64,000 nt of DNA, from NCBI GenBank assembly GCA_963921825.1, contig OY997588.1:52336803-52400802 (forward strand). Direction: 5' to 3'. Position 1 is the stretch's first letter; each line of letters begins with the position of its first letter. Under the pieces are notes generated by a model. That model saw nothing but the letters and a program-made list of their open reading frames with translations, made no database searches and was not told the origin of the DNA. This DNA is from Erodium maritimum. Taxonomy: Eukaryota > Streptophyta > Magnoliopsida > Geraniales > Geraniaceae. Below, in pieces: positions 22,334 to 32,639 of the stretch. Both the position numbers and the translations under genes were made by a program.

Positions 22334-24301
22334 GGTAACTATCCAGTACAAACGCCTCTTATTGTGCAAACTACGAACGCACGAGACCACAGGATGCGGT
22401 CAAAGTGATGTCAGCAGAGCGCTCCAGATGTTGACACGTGGCGCGCACACTACTGATGCACGCGCACATAGTGCTGATAGTTTACATAGCACTAGGGGTG
22501 AGCAAATATAACCGATTTCACCGAAACCGCCCGCCACCGCCCGGAACCGACATCGGAATCACCGGAATCGGAGTCATAGGGGTCGGGGCCGACGAAAAAT
22601 GGCCAGAACCGGCGGTATTTTCGGTGAGACCCGATTTTTTAATGCCAGAACCGACGGTTAACCGAACCGACCGGCTTACCACACAACCTGTCCAGCGCTT
22701 TTGGTTTTTAGGTCCAAGTTCATCCCTAGCCCAAGCTTAGCCTCAACCCAACTTAAACTAACCTTAAGACCTCATTTGTTCCTATAAATAACCACAACAA
22801 TCTCTCAACACAAACCCAACCTCTCATTTATTTCTCTCTCTACCGTCTCTTTCTCTCCCTTTCTGTAAATTTATTCTCTCCCGTTGTAGTTCTTAGTTAA
22901 TTATGTTGTTCTTAGTTGAGTCTTCAACGTTAGATTCTAACTCATTCTTATTTCTTCTCATATATTTCAACAGATCCACCTTTTTCTTTTAGTTTTGGTT
23001 AGTATTCTCTATTTATTTCATAATGTTTTGATTTTCTCCGGATTTTGGTTGTAGATCGTTTCTATTTCTTTTCTATTTATATGTTTTTGGATCAATGATG
23101 TGTAAGGGCTAAGTAAGATCCAACAATATTATTTTCATTTAGATCTAGGTTTGTGTTCTCTTAATTTTGTTCTCATTTTTCCTTCAACTTATTTTATGGA
23201 TCTGTGAAGAAATCATGATATCATATTTTCATAGCCATAACTTGTATTTTTGATGCAAGCCTCGGTAGGGATATGGTGTTATATAGATTGGTGATGTGAA
23301 TAAAACTGAGATCCATATTTTGGCTATTGTTTGTTTTCAATTTTTAGGTCAAAATAGTCTCAATCTCACTTATATTACCATATCTAGTTTTTGAGGATGA
23401 GTAACATATTTGTATTTTCTTCAGGTGTTCAGATCTGCTGTATATAATTTTGATTTATAAACTTTTGTTCTCTAATTCTTCATCTGTCCTATATTAGATA
23501 TGTGTTTGGATCGTTTATGGGAAACTTAGTTTCATCTCGTTTTTATTTACTAATGTTATGCATGTTTATTCTTTCTTCATCATAATATGTATCTGATGTA
23601 TTAATCTTTGTACATTAGTTTGTATATGTGGAGTTTGGATCAAATGTGGTGTAATCTGGAATTGTTAAGTACATTTTGTTATGCAGATGATGAACTTTGT
23701 GAATTGAACTTTTAATTAAATCAATGAAATGAGAGGATTTAATCATTGAGAAAGTTTTAAACAGTCGGAATTAATAAATGGTTCAGTGAGAAAAAATTAA
23801 AACAAAATGAGCCTATATGTAGAGGCCCAAGTTAAGGCCCATTGGGCCTGGTTTAAACGGTTAAAAATCGGGACGGCCGAGAAGTTCGTTGGCCGATTTT
23901 GAGTACTATAGCCGGTTATCGGTTCCGGCTCCGGTTATGAAGTCAGCATCACCGGAGGTACCGGTTCCGGTGAGCAAAGTGGTCGTCGGTGCCGGTTAAC
24001 CGGTCGTGCCCACCCTTACATAGCATAGTGCTGATAGTTTAGTACAAATGTAACCTATCAGCACATTTTGTACTAAACTATCAGCACCGTGCTATGTAAA
24101 CTATCAACACTGTGCGCGCGCGCCCACGTGTCAGCATCTGGTGCGTTCGTAGTTTGCACAATAAGGTGCGGTGTTTTTATATTTAATTGTCCACGTGTCA
24201 GCATCTGGTGCGCTCTACTGACATCACTTTGGGCAGATCCTATGGCTTACGTGCATTCGTAGTTTGCACAATAAGGGCATGTTTGTACCTGATACCATTT
24301 C
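22332..24301. mobile_element. (TA)n-flanked element split by a hAT-like insertion
   Basis: The left terminus has CTTATTGTGCAAACTACGAA and the right terminus carries its complement, TTCGTAGTTTGCACAATAAG. Both ends abut TA tracts. A hAT-like element sits at 22493-24018. The right part holds an internal direct repeat containing CCACGTGTCAGCATCTGGTG (near 24125 and 24190). No ORF of its own. Confidence 0.68.
22493..24018. mobile_element. Non-autonomous hAT-like element
   Basis: Ends TAGGGGTGAGCAAA and GTGCCCACCCTTA are imperfect inverted repeats typical of hAT transposons. The 8-bp flanks CATAGCAC (22485-22492) and CATAGCAT (24019-24026) differ at one position. Subterminal CCGGTT/AACCGG motifs cluster at both ends. 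A TATA-like CCTATAAATA near 22780 and a pyrimidine-rich leader suggest a transposase promoter remnant, but no transposase ORF remains. Confidence 0.82.
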
Positions 24302-24895
24302 TATATATATTGTATTTTAAAACGTTTAGTACTTTTTTTCATAATACACTCCATATTTTGTTCATATATATAATAACATATTTGTTAAGAAATTAAAAAT
24401 ATTAGGAAAATAAAAATCATATTAATCCCCCAACTAATCCCTAAGGCCTTAGCCGTGTGATTAGCGCCTAACATTTTTTAGAACCTTGTGTATATGTGTT
24501 GGTTCATGTCTTCACATAACCAAAAACTACTCCTAAGAAGATAGTTATTAGACTTATGCTCAGATGTGGGTACGCACATATAAGGTATATAGGTGATGGT
24601 CATAGGGACTTATCCCTTGTCTTTATACACGTTAGATGTCATTAGGACCCCTCTTGATGAGTGGAGGATTGTAAGAAAAGCATGGTCATATGTATGATTT
24701 GTCACCTACAATCTGAACTCGAGATCAAGAGAACTAGTGGACTGAATTGCAAAAAGGATGATGCTTATATGCTTTATGTTTAGTCATGACAATTGTCAAA
24801 CGACAAGATGATGAGTTCACTTATGGTAACTTGATCTGATAAAGAAAAAGGCAGGGCTTTGTATGACTTAGGTCCAACTTAAGTAGGGATAATTG
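24302..24895. other. Degenerate LTR-like sequence, left part
   Basis: AT-rich flank to about 24420, then sequence without ORFs that continues across the MITE at 24896-25247 to about 25953. Taken together, the two parts look like an old LTR. Confidence 0.35.
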
Positions 24896-25247
24896 TCTAA
24901 AACTACTTTAAAGTTTCGTCCACAAACGAGTTGATGCACAAAGTTTTGTCCACGTTGTGTGGCTACCCTGAAGTTTTGTCCACGACTTTTTTAGTTTTGA
25001 CATGATAAGGGTGTTCAGAATGATGGTCTGGGCAGTGCTTCCCGGATTGAATAGAAGCGTGGATAAAACTTCAATTCCCCCACAAAGCGTGGACAAAACT
25101 TAAATACACTCACACAAACGTGGGAAAAACTTCAATGAACCCACGAAGCGTGGACAAAACTTCAGTGCACCCACAAAGCGCGGACAAAACTTTGTGCGTC
25201 AACTTGTTTATGGACGAAACTTTAGAGTAGATTTTGACAATTATCCC
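24896..25247. mobile_element. Mutator-like MITE inside the degenerate LTR-like sequence
   Basis: Left end GGGATAATTGTCTAAAACTA, right end TTTTGACAATTATCCC. Flanks ACTTAAGTA (24887-24895) and ACTTAAATA (25248-25256) match at 8 of 9. Repeated GTGGACAAAACTT motifs lie in the right half. Confidence 0.83.
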
Positions 25248-25953
25248 ACTTAAATATATTGAGAAAATTGTATTTGATATTATAAACCCATTTGTTTAAT
25301 TACTTGTTCATGAGATGATGTAATTATTTGTGTTTAATTAAATATCTTGGATGATATTTATTTAAATCAAATAAAGCATTAAAATATGCAAAGATAAATG
25401 GGTTAAGCTGAAATTTACTATTCATGTTATAAATAATGATTTCGTCCAAAACATATAGTTGTGCATATTTAGAGTTCTTTTTATTTAATTAGAATAAGAA
25501 AAATAAAATATAATTCTAGAATTGTCTACATAAAAGAGACATCCTAGTTGGACTAGAATAAAGGAAACACGACTCCTTTATGATTGACCTTTTTACAAGT
25601 TTTCCTAATTCTAGTTGGACTTGATCTAAGGAAAATCAAATTCTATAGATAGGACACCATGAAGCTCGAAATTTACAAGCACATTTGATGCAAATTTCGA
25701 CCACATCAAAGATAGAGTAAGAGTGAAAACATTCAATACTACTAGCAAGTTTTAGTTGTGGATTCGTCTTAGTCAGGTGGATCGTGGATGCCTTGACTCG
25801 TCTACCCAAAGGTCCTAGTTTCGAACAGTCAACCTCAAGTATCATACATTTCTCTTCATCGAGGTAATCACTTTAAATATATGTTTATATTAGTTTTCGT
25901 GATGCATGTGATTCTAGGTTTGAATAGTTTACAAAAACATGTAATCCAACAAG
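25248..25953 (-). repeat. Degenerate LTR-like sequence, right part
   Basis: Read on the minus strand, the right edge begins TGTTGGATTACATG, a common start of copia LTRs. No matching target duplication was found at the left end, so the boundary and class are uncertain. Confidence 0.4.
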
Positions 25954-26039
25954 TATATATTTCCCATTTGCACTTCAGTGGCATTAGGTGGCATTCCAGA
26001 TGCTTCTTTAGTGACTGGCGATCCAGATTCTGATGCCAC
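25954..26039 (-). pseudogene. Unrecognised ORF, downstream piece (split by solo LTR)
   Basis: On the minus strand this continues the frame that ends at 29494 on the other side of the solo LTR. Taking out the LTR and one GCCAC copy keeps the frame open. It reads on through GSPVTKEASGMPPN and then meets the LTR-like start at 25953. I do not recognise the protein. Confidence 0.4.
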
Positions 26040-26660
26040 TGTCACGTCCCAATTTCAGTAAACCGAACTCGGGACGCGAACGTTTTAAAATATAAAAACA
26101 CTTGAAACTTGTTTTCATTAAATCACTTTAAAATACCAGCTTAGTTCAACAAAATAATAATTACAACTTAAAACACGTCCCAACAAGTGGACAAAAACAT
26201 GGCATACGTCGCTAGACTCAAATAAACCCAGAATCCCGCTTCTAGCTCTTCAAGCTTCAGAAGCTCACCTAGTCCAGCCTGCGAACAGTACCTTTAGGAA
26301 AAGCATCTAGGGGTGAGCGTTCGCTCACCACCACGGATAACAGACTGACCACGGCATAATTAGCAGACAATGCCGGTAACACCAAAAACAAGGTCAACAC
26401 CGGGGAACACTGTCCCCAACCCAAGTACTCTGACTGAACAAACACCCACTGTTTCCTTCCTAGACCAACTCACACTCTGACAAGCAAAGTAGACCCGACA
26501 CAACGGTCACGACCTCTTCCAAGGACTCAAAAGAAACTACGCAACACCAAACAAGATCACAAAGGACCGCACATCAAACAAGATCACAAAGGATCGCAAA
26601 CCAACTGCCAAGAACGCTCACACCCTCCCGAGACTCTAACTCGGTCAGGCCAACCCAAGA

Positions 26661-26800
26661 ATGCTTGCAACTTACCGAGACTCTAACTCGTAAGCCAGCC
26701 GGAAAATGCTTGCAACTTACCGAGACTCTAACTCGTAAGCCAGCCAAAGAATGCTTGCAACTTACCGAGACTCTAACTCGTAAGCCAGCCAAAGTATGCT
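26661..26800. repeat. 45-bp tandem array in the solo LTR
   Basis: Three units with GCTTGCAACTTACCGAGACT start at about 26661, 26706 and 26751. Further single copies occur at about 27330 and 27440. Confidence 0.85.
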
Positions 26801-27089
26801 CACAAACCCAAACCACACACACGCGGCCAGAACCCCTTTATTGGCGGGCGGGCCCCCTACCCCGTCTGAACATGCAGACGCGTGTGCTCGTGGACCCACG
26901 TTTCATGAAGCGGGCCCCCAACCTCAGGTAACCACAATCACAATCACAAACACAATCACAAGCAAGTTCAACAACCAGTAACAACACAGGTTCAACACTC
27001 ATAGGCACTCATGGCCACCAAGACACCAACAGTAAAACTCGGACTCAACGGCCCCACAGGCACTCACGACCTCCCAAGACACACCAACA

Positions 27090-27320
27090 GTAAAACACGG
27101 ACTCAACAGCCCCACAGGCACTCACGGCCTCCCAAGACACCAAAGGTAAAGACACGGGTTCAACAACCCCACGGGCACTCATGGCCTCCCAAAACACCAA
27201 AGGTAAAGACACGGGTTCAACAACCCCACGGGATCTCATGGCCACCCAAAACACCAAAGGTAAAGACACGGGTTCAACGACCCCACGGGCACTCATGGCC
27301 ACCCAAAACTCAACGATGAA
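27090..27320. repeat. 57-bp tandem array in the solo LTR
   Basis: GGTAAAGACACGGGTTCAAC recurs at 27145, 27202 and 27259, an exact 57-bp step, with diverged copies on either side. Confidence 0.88.
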
Positions 27321-27648
27321 ACACGCTCGCAACTTACCGAGACTTTAACTCGTAAGCCAGCTAAAACACCAAAGATAAAGACACGGGTTCAACAACCCCA
27401 CGGGCACTCATGGCCACCCAAAACTCAACAATAAAACACGCTCGCAACTTACCGAGACTCTAACTCGTAAGCCAGCTAAAACTCCAACAGTAAAGTACGG
27501 GCTCTCATGGCCACCCAAACACGAATAATAACACGGGCTCTCATGGCCATCCAAGACTCAACAATAATAATACGGGCTCTCAAGGCCACCCAAAACTCGA
27601 TAATAATACACGGGCTCTCAAGGCCAGCCAAGACACCAAAAGATCAAT

Positions 27649-27800
27649 CAACCTCCGGCTTAACCAAGGCCTCCAACAGTCCTAATATCAACAGTTTCTC
27701 AATCAACCTCCGGGCATGGTCATATGCCTCCAGTACTCCTAATATCGATAAGTTCACAAACAACCTCCGGGCATGGTCATATGCCTCCAGTAATTCTAAT
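27649..27800. repeat. 55-57-bp tandem array in the solo LTR
   Basis: Units beginning ACCTCCGG start at 27651, 27706 and 27763. Confidence 0.82.
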
Positions 27801-29493
27801 AACGCTAAGTTCTCTGCTCCTACGACACTACTAAGTGTCACATGATTTTCTCATATTCTCTACGTTCCCGTATCAAGCTTTTCTAATATTTAAATAAACC
27901 TATTCAACCCACGACACCCCGGTGTCACATGCAATTCTACTGTTAACTTTCCCTAAGCAGGGCTGAGATCCGGCTACTTTTCCCTACCTCGTGCGTGTTC
28001 TCCCAAAAGCCAAACCACGAGCTCCGGTGATGATCTCAGTCACTCACCCAGCTTTCCCGTGCCTCGGTCCGTGGCACGATCTAAAAGAACACAATTTAAA
28101 GGCACTTTTAAACTAGTACGAATAAACCGAAATTCGATAAACTTAACGCCCAAACGTAACCCCGACAATGTCGATCACTCCCAAACTTCCCAATTACTCG
28201 ACATTGTCGATAAAGGAACCGTAAAGGCCCGATTCGCCCGACATGGCGAATCTGCCCGGGTTTAGTAAATTGCCTTCCGGGGCTCCAAAAGCCCCCGTTT
28301 TCGTTTCTACGGTCTTAGAATAGTTCAAGGAACCCTATGTACTTGACGGAATTGAATTCCGACTTCCGAGTCAATTAACTAACGTTTAAAGTTTCTAAAA
28401 CCCGTTAATTGTAACTTTTCCAATTTAATTCCAATTTTCGATTCGGTTAAGGATAAATGGTCCGGGGAACGTTTTAAACCACCCGAACGATAAAACCCGA
28501 GCACTCGAGCACGTGGGCCCCACCCAACCTACTTGGCCGAGAGCCCTAAGGTTCAAGGGGGGCTCGGCCACCATGGTGGTGGCCGGCCCTAGGTCCGGCC
28601 AGCCACCTCCTATGGTGGCCGGCCACCACCTAAGGTGGCCGGAGCTCCTCCCGAGCTCTCGGTCGCCGAAAAACGTTCAAACAACCCTCCAAACACCTCT
28701 AAAACGTCTCCCACAAACCCCAAAATTCACTACAACCCTAACTCATCATTTATAACGAAACCTTAACTTTTGAAAAATAAACGAAACGACGATCGGTTTA
28801 GTACAAACCGTAGAGGAAGACGAGGGGAAGACGTTTTATTCTTGCTTTGAATCGATCCAAGGGTTGAACAACCCACAAAACTCTAGCTTCTTCACCTTCT
28901 CTCTTCTTCTCCTTCTCCTTCTCTCTCTAACTCTCCTCTTCCTTTTCTATTTTCAACAACTAACTACAATTCTTTTTTTTTTCTTTTTAATTAAGTGTGG
29001 CCGGCCACCCTCTCCCTCACCACTCATTTCCCCCCCAAAACTAACACCACCAAGTGTTGGACAAGTGGCAAGGTGGGCCCCACACCTTTTGGAAATTATC
29101 TAGTTGATATTTTCCAATCAGTTTCGCGAAAAACGAACGTTTCGGGCCCCGAACGGGCACTTTTCCCAAGAAATTACGAAACTTGACGGCTACAAGGAAA
29201 CGGCTCAACTAAGACCGCTGCGACGACGGATAAGCTTTTTGGATCCAAAACGGTCCTCGAATGGACCAAAACGTTGCTCGGTTGACTTTTCCAGCGAAAA
29301 GTCAACATTTCCCAAATTGATCAGAAAGTTGCCCTGAGTCCCCCGGAACTCACTTTGGTCAATAACGGGGTCAACTTAAGTCCGGTATGACACTCGGGGT
29401 CATTTTAGGTTCACGTAACTGTCAGTCTTAAAAAATTTAAATTTTCCTGTTTTTCGCAGGTTTGACAGGCGTAGACCGGGAGTGGTTATTACA

Positions 29494-29700
29494 GCCACAA
29501 AGTTTCCACCCTCTTTAACCCCACCATCAACATTACCACGACGATGTTCTTCATGGGCTTCCCTGGTTTCATAAGGCTGATAAAAATTGGCTTCACTAGT
29601 TAACGCCGCAACAATGTTCTCTGAGACCGGATTTGGTTGCTCCTTTTCCATTTCGTTATACAATTCTACAGTGTATGGTTGGTTTCTTCGGCATATGCTC
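29494..29700 (-). pseudogene. Unrecognised ORF, upstream piece (split by solo LTR)
   Basis: Minus-strand open frame of about 55 codons, including VSENIVAALTSEANFYQPYE and GGVKEGGNF, running into the solo LTR. A frameshift seems to lie just upstream, near 29670. The composition looks like a real protein rather than noise, but I cannot name a family. It may be a remnant of a host gene or of an older element. Confidence 0.4.
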
Positions 29701-30923
29701 GCTCTTGTTCTAGTGCTCCAGATGGTCGGGCATGTCAGTACTCCATGTTCTAGGTTCGCTCCATTTTATTGAAGGATTATTGCATGGTACAAGGACCAAA
29801 ATCCATTATAATTTAACATATCTTCTCATATTCCCGTACTAGGAATAAAAATTCTCATATTGTGTTATATTATTCTGAATAAAAATCTCCATCGAGAGTC
29901 ACCTTACTCCGAATTAGAGTACTGTAAACACGAATTGGATTACTGTAAATCCCTTACTTCTTTCCTATGCAGCTCTAACAACAAAATCATCAACTATCTA
30001 CACCCAAATTAACCCAACAAAATTATCTACACATACAATGGACAAAATCATATCAATGTACCTAGGTCGTAGGTAGCTCGATTTTGAGGGGACATCGTCG
30101 TCGAAGATGGAACTACTATTGTGGAATGGAGACGTCGAGGAAGAGGGGTTGTGACACAAGACGGAGAATTCGAATAGGGTTTAGAACACAATATAGAGAT
30201 TTCAATACCAATAGAGAAATGTTTTGGGTTAAGTTTTAGTAAGGGTACAATACTCATTTGATTTTACGTTTTAGGAAAACAAAAAAAATACGAAGGAAAT
30301 TTATATTGGGTTGTAGTAAGGGTAAATATGTCAATTCGCGGGGTTAAGTGGATGAAAAGAAAAAAGAAAGAGAACATACACGAAAAAAAGAGGCTAGGAG
30401 CCAAACAACTACACATGTAAAAAACTATTTTATAAATTACCCCTTTTAACTTAAGCCTTGAAGTGGAGTTAGCTGATGATATCCATTGTAGTCCAAGATG
30501 CTGTATTTATATCCTTTCCATAGGAATGTCTATAATGACTCATACAATTTGCTTTTTAGCTAACACTTGAAATTTTCTATCAAACTCTTGTTATACGGTT
30601 TAGCTCTTAAGCCATCTCCCATGTTTGTTAGACCGAATTGGTCTATTCCCATTATGAATGCAAAAACATCAGACTGTCGATTCGGGGTCTAATTCTCACT
30701 TATTTTCAAAAAAACATCTGAATTGAACTGAAAATAGACTAAACCGGTTTATTCTCATTGTAGATGCTCTTATGATTATTAATGAAAAAACAAACCATCA
30801 CAAAAAAATTATTCCTTGACACTCAAACTTCTCCTCTTATTTTTTTCCATCTCCTTCTTTATAGAGGGTAAAGCATGAAATCTAAAAAAATCTAGAACTT
30901 TTCTTTTTAATATTGTGGATGGT
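29701..30923. other. Intergenic DNA without recognised features
   Basis: No convincing ORF. Around 30560-30770 are sequences resembling MITE ends (CCATCTCCCATG versus CATTGTAGATGCTC), but a clear target duplication was not found. Confidence 0.35.
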
Positions 30924-30939
30924 TGGATGCACTTTTTTT

Positions 30940-31429
30940 CATATGGGAGAAATTTTATTGATCGGGAAACTTAAACATTACATAGATAGATAAACTGGAA
31001 AGGAAAAGAGCGAAACCTAACTTTGTAACAAAATCCCCGACTATACTTGAGATAGTTGGTGGGAGGCCAGTGCCTCGGTTGTAGTGACAGACATGAGTGT
31101 CACGAGATTCGTTTCCTAGTCTCAATATGAAAATGCTTGGGATATCTGATATGGACAGTTGACGGGATAACGAGTATCTAGAGAGAACATCAGGAAACGA
31201 GGGAGCCCAAATGTCAAATTTGCACCTACCTCGATAGGGCGAGGTGTGCGTCCCCACACACACCTTGGGGGTATCAGAGCCCTGATCCAACAGATAAGGT
31301 TGGTGCATCAAGTTTGCACCGGTGGCCGAAAGGAGCAGCTGCAGATTCCAATTTCCCTAAATCCGAGCGGGGGTGACGATCGTGAAAAAGAGAGGAAAAC
31401 CCCTAAACTACGAGAACCTTTATAGTGAC
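30940..31429 (-). mobile_element. Poly(A) retroposon with 16-bp target duplication (family E)
   Basis: Flanked by identical 16-bp direct repeats TGGATGCACTTTTTTT (30924-30939 and 31430-31445). On the minus strand the element ends with CAATAAAA and an A tail, and the duplication begins with the A run, as expected for L1-type endonuclease priming at T-rich sites. Contains a minus-strand open frame at 30955-31311 (118 codons) of unknown nature. Diverged pieces of the same family lie at 49862-50160, 58623-58757 and 62846 onward. Confidence 0.72.
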
Positions 31430-31446
31430 TGGATGCACTTTTTTTT

Positions 31447-32556
31447 AAATGGGTAACCGGGGAAGTGCTTTACTGCAAACAATAAACCATACAATATAGA
31501 GCATAACCGCTCTGAGTTCTTGATATTTGTCCGGGCCGACTGTAGCAAGTCCATCGCTCATGGACCCGTAGAAATAGTCTACTTTTGGTCGTAGACACTA
31601 ACTCATGACATCCCCATACCAACGTCTCAAAACAATGAGACAGAAAAAACTTGTCCAACAAAGACAATAAAACAGATAGTTCCAACAAAAATCAAAATAA
31701 ATATAAAGTGACCAGAGATAGAGAGCTGTAATTGCAGTTTTCTCGAGACCTCCCAGCACTGGTAGTCCTGGGTCTGTGGGTATAGTCCATAGACGGTCAC
31801 TCCCACCCCCGCGGGTCCTCTCATTCCTACAAAGAAGGTCCCACTGCCTCCATTTGCGTAATCTGCTCCTCTTTTTCCTTTCCCGGGTTGTGTTCCTAGG
31901 GGATGATGTCTGACAGCTCCAAGGCTATCTTCATACATGTGGTTTTAGGTACATCCATTACCTCGTCTTCATCCTCCCAGTCTTTCACCAGTGTTATACG
32001 CTCCGGCTGTTTCCTGACCTGCCGGGAAACAGATCTGGCATATGACGGTGGCTGGTCCATCAGATCTGCCTCGTGCACGCCCGGAGGAGGAGACCTTGGA
32101 TAGAGTTCCGGCGGAGGGGCTGCGAGATCCCTCGGGTGCTCGTGCGGTTCACGGTGGCGGGGCTGGTTCTTGTCGAGCTCGGCATGAGGGCGTCAGGGTG
32201 CCATCCATGCCAGTGCTTTTGCCTTCTCCATGGGCCGGGGGTCGTATGGGACGACATCGCCCGGTTGCGGGTGAGACGAGAGGGTCTCCGGGATGACCAG
32301 TTTCGACGAGCGGGCAGGATGCTGCGCGTTGTGGCCGGGTCCATTTGGCTCGGATGTAAGGACAAAGGAGGAGGCGCCGTCTGAGATAGGGAATGAGAGG
32401 CCGTAGAGAAAGCCTAAGGTGGCCGGGATCTCTTGAAGTGACTTGGGAGGAGATTGGTGGTCGGACATCATGGAGATGGGATCGAAAATAATGGAGGCGG
32501 CTGGAAAGTGAGAGTTCAACCCATAAAGGTTTTCCGAGAGCTTTAATGTGATTGTA
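31447..32556 (-). mobile_element. LINE-like retroposon remnant, minus strand
   Basis: On the minus strand it starts near 32556, has GC-rich open frames at 32193-32561 and 31896-32078, and ends in an A tract at about 31447. Its ends carry similar direct repeats, AAGTGCATACAATCAC and AAGTGCATCCAGTCAC, suggesting a target duplication into which the family E element later landed. The segment 31470-31690 is homologous to 45790-46080. No reverse transcriptase seen. Confidence 0.45.
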
Positions 32557-32639
32557 TGCACTTAATTTGAGGAATATCAATTTGTGAAATCTTAAATGTA
32601 ATACTTAGGATAAAAGTATATTTTTTCCCGTGTAAATTA

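Larger units (their letters stand above)
26040..29493 (+). mobile_element. Solo LTR, 3,454 bp, probably Ty3-gypsy
   Basis: Begins TGTCACGTCCC and ends GTGGTTATTACA, flanked by a perfect 5-bp duplication GCCAC at 26035-26039 and 29494-29498. There is no second LTR or internal domain, so it arose by LTR-LTR recombination. The long LTR and the TGTCACG start are common in plant gypsy elements; the orientation is inferred from that start. It contains three internal tandem arrays. The right half (about 28000-29100) is GC-richer, with GGTGGCCGGCC-type blocks. Confidence 0.85.

Noticed and set aside
27011..27332. Regular direct repeats that might suggest a CRISPR array
   Set aside because: The 57-bp units are contiguous diverged tandem copies without unique spacers, inside a plant solo LTR.
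31268..31282. Copia-type primer site (GGTATCAGAGCC) marking an LTR end
   Set aside because: No LTR pair fits; the region is bounded by a 16-bp duplication and an A tail, so a retroposon fits better and the match is probably chance.
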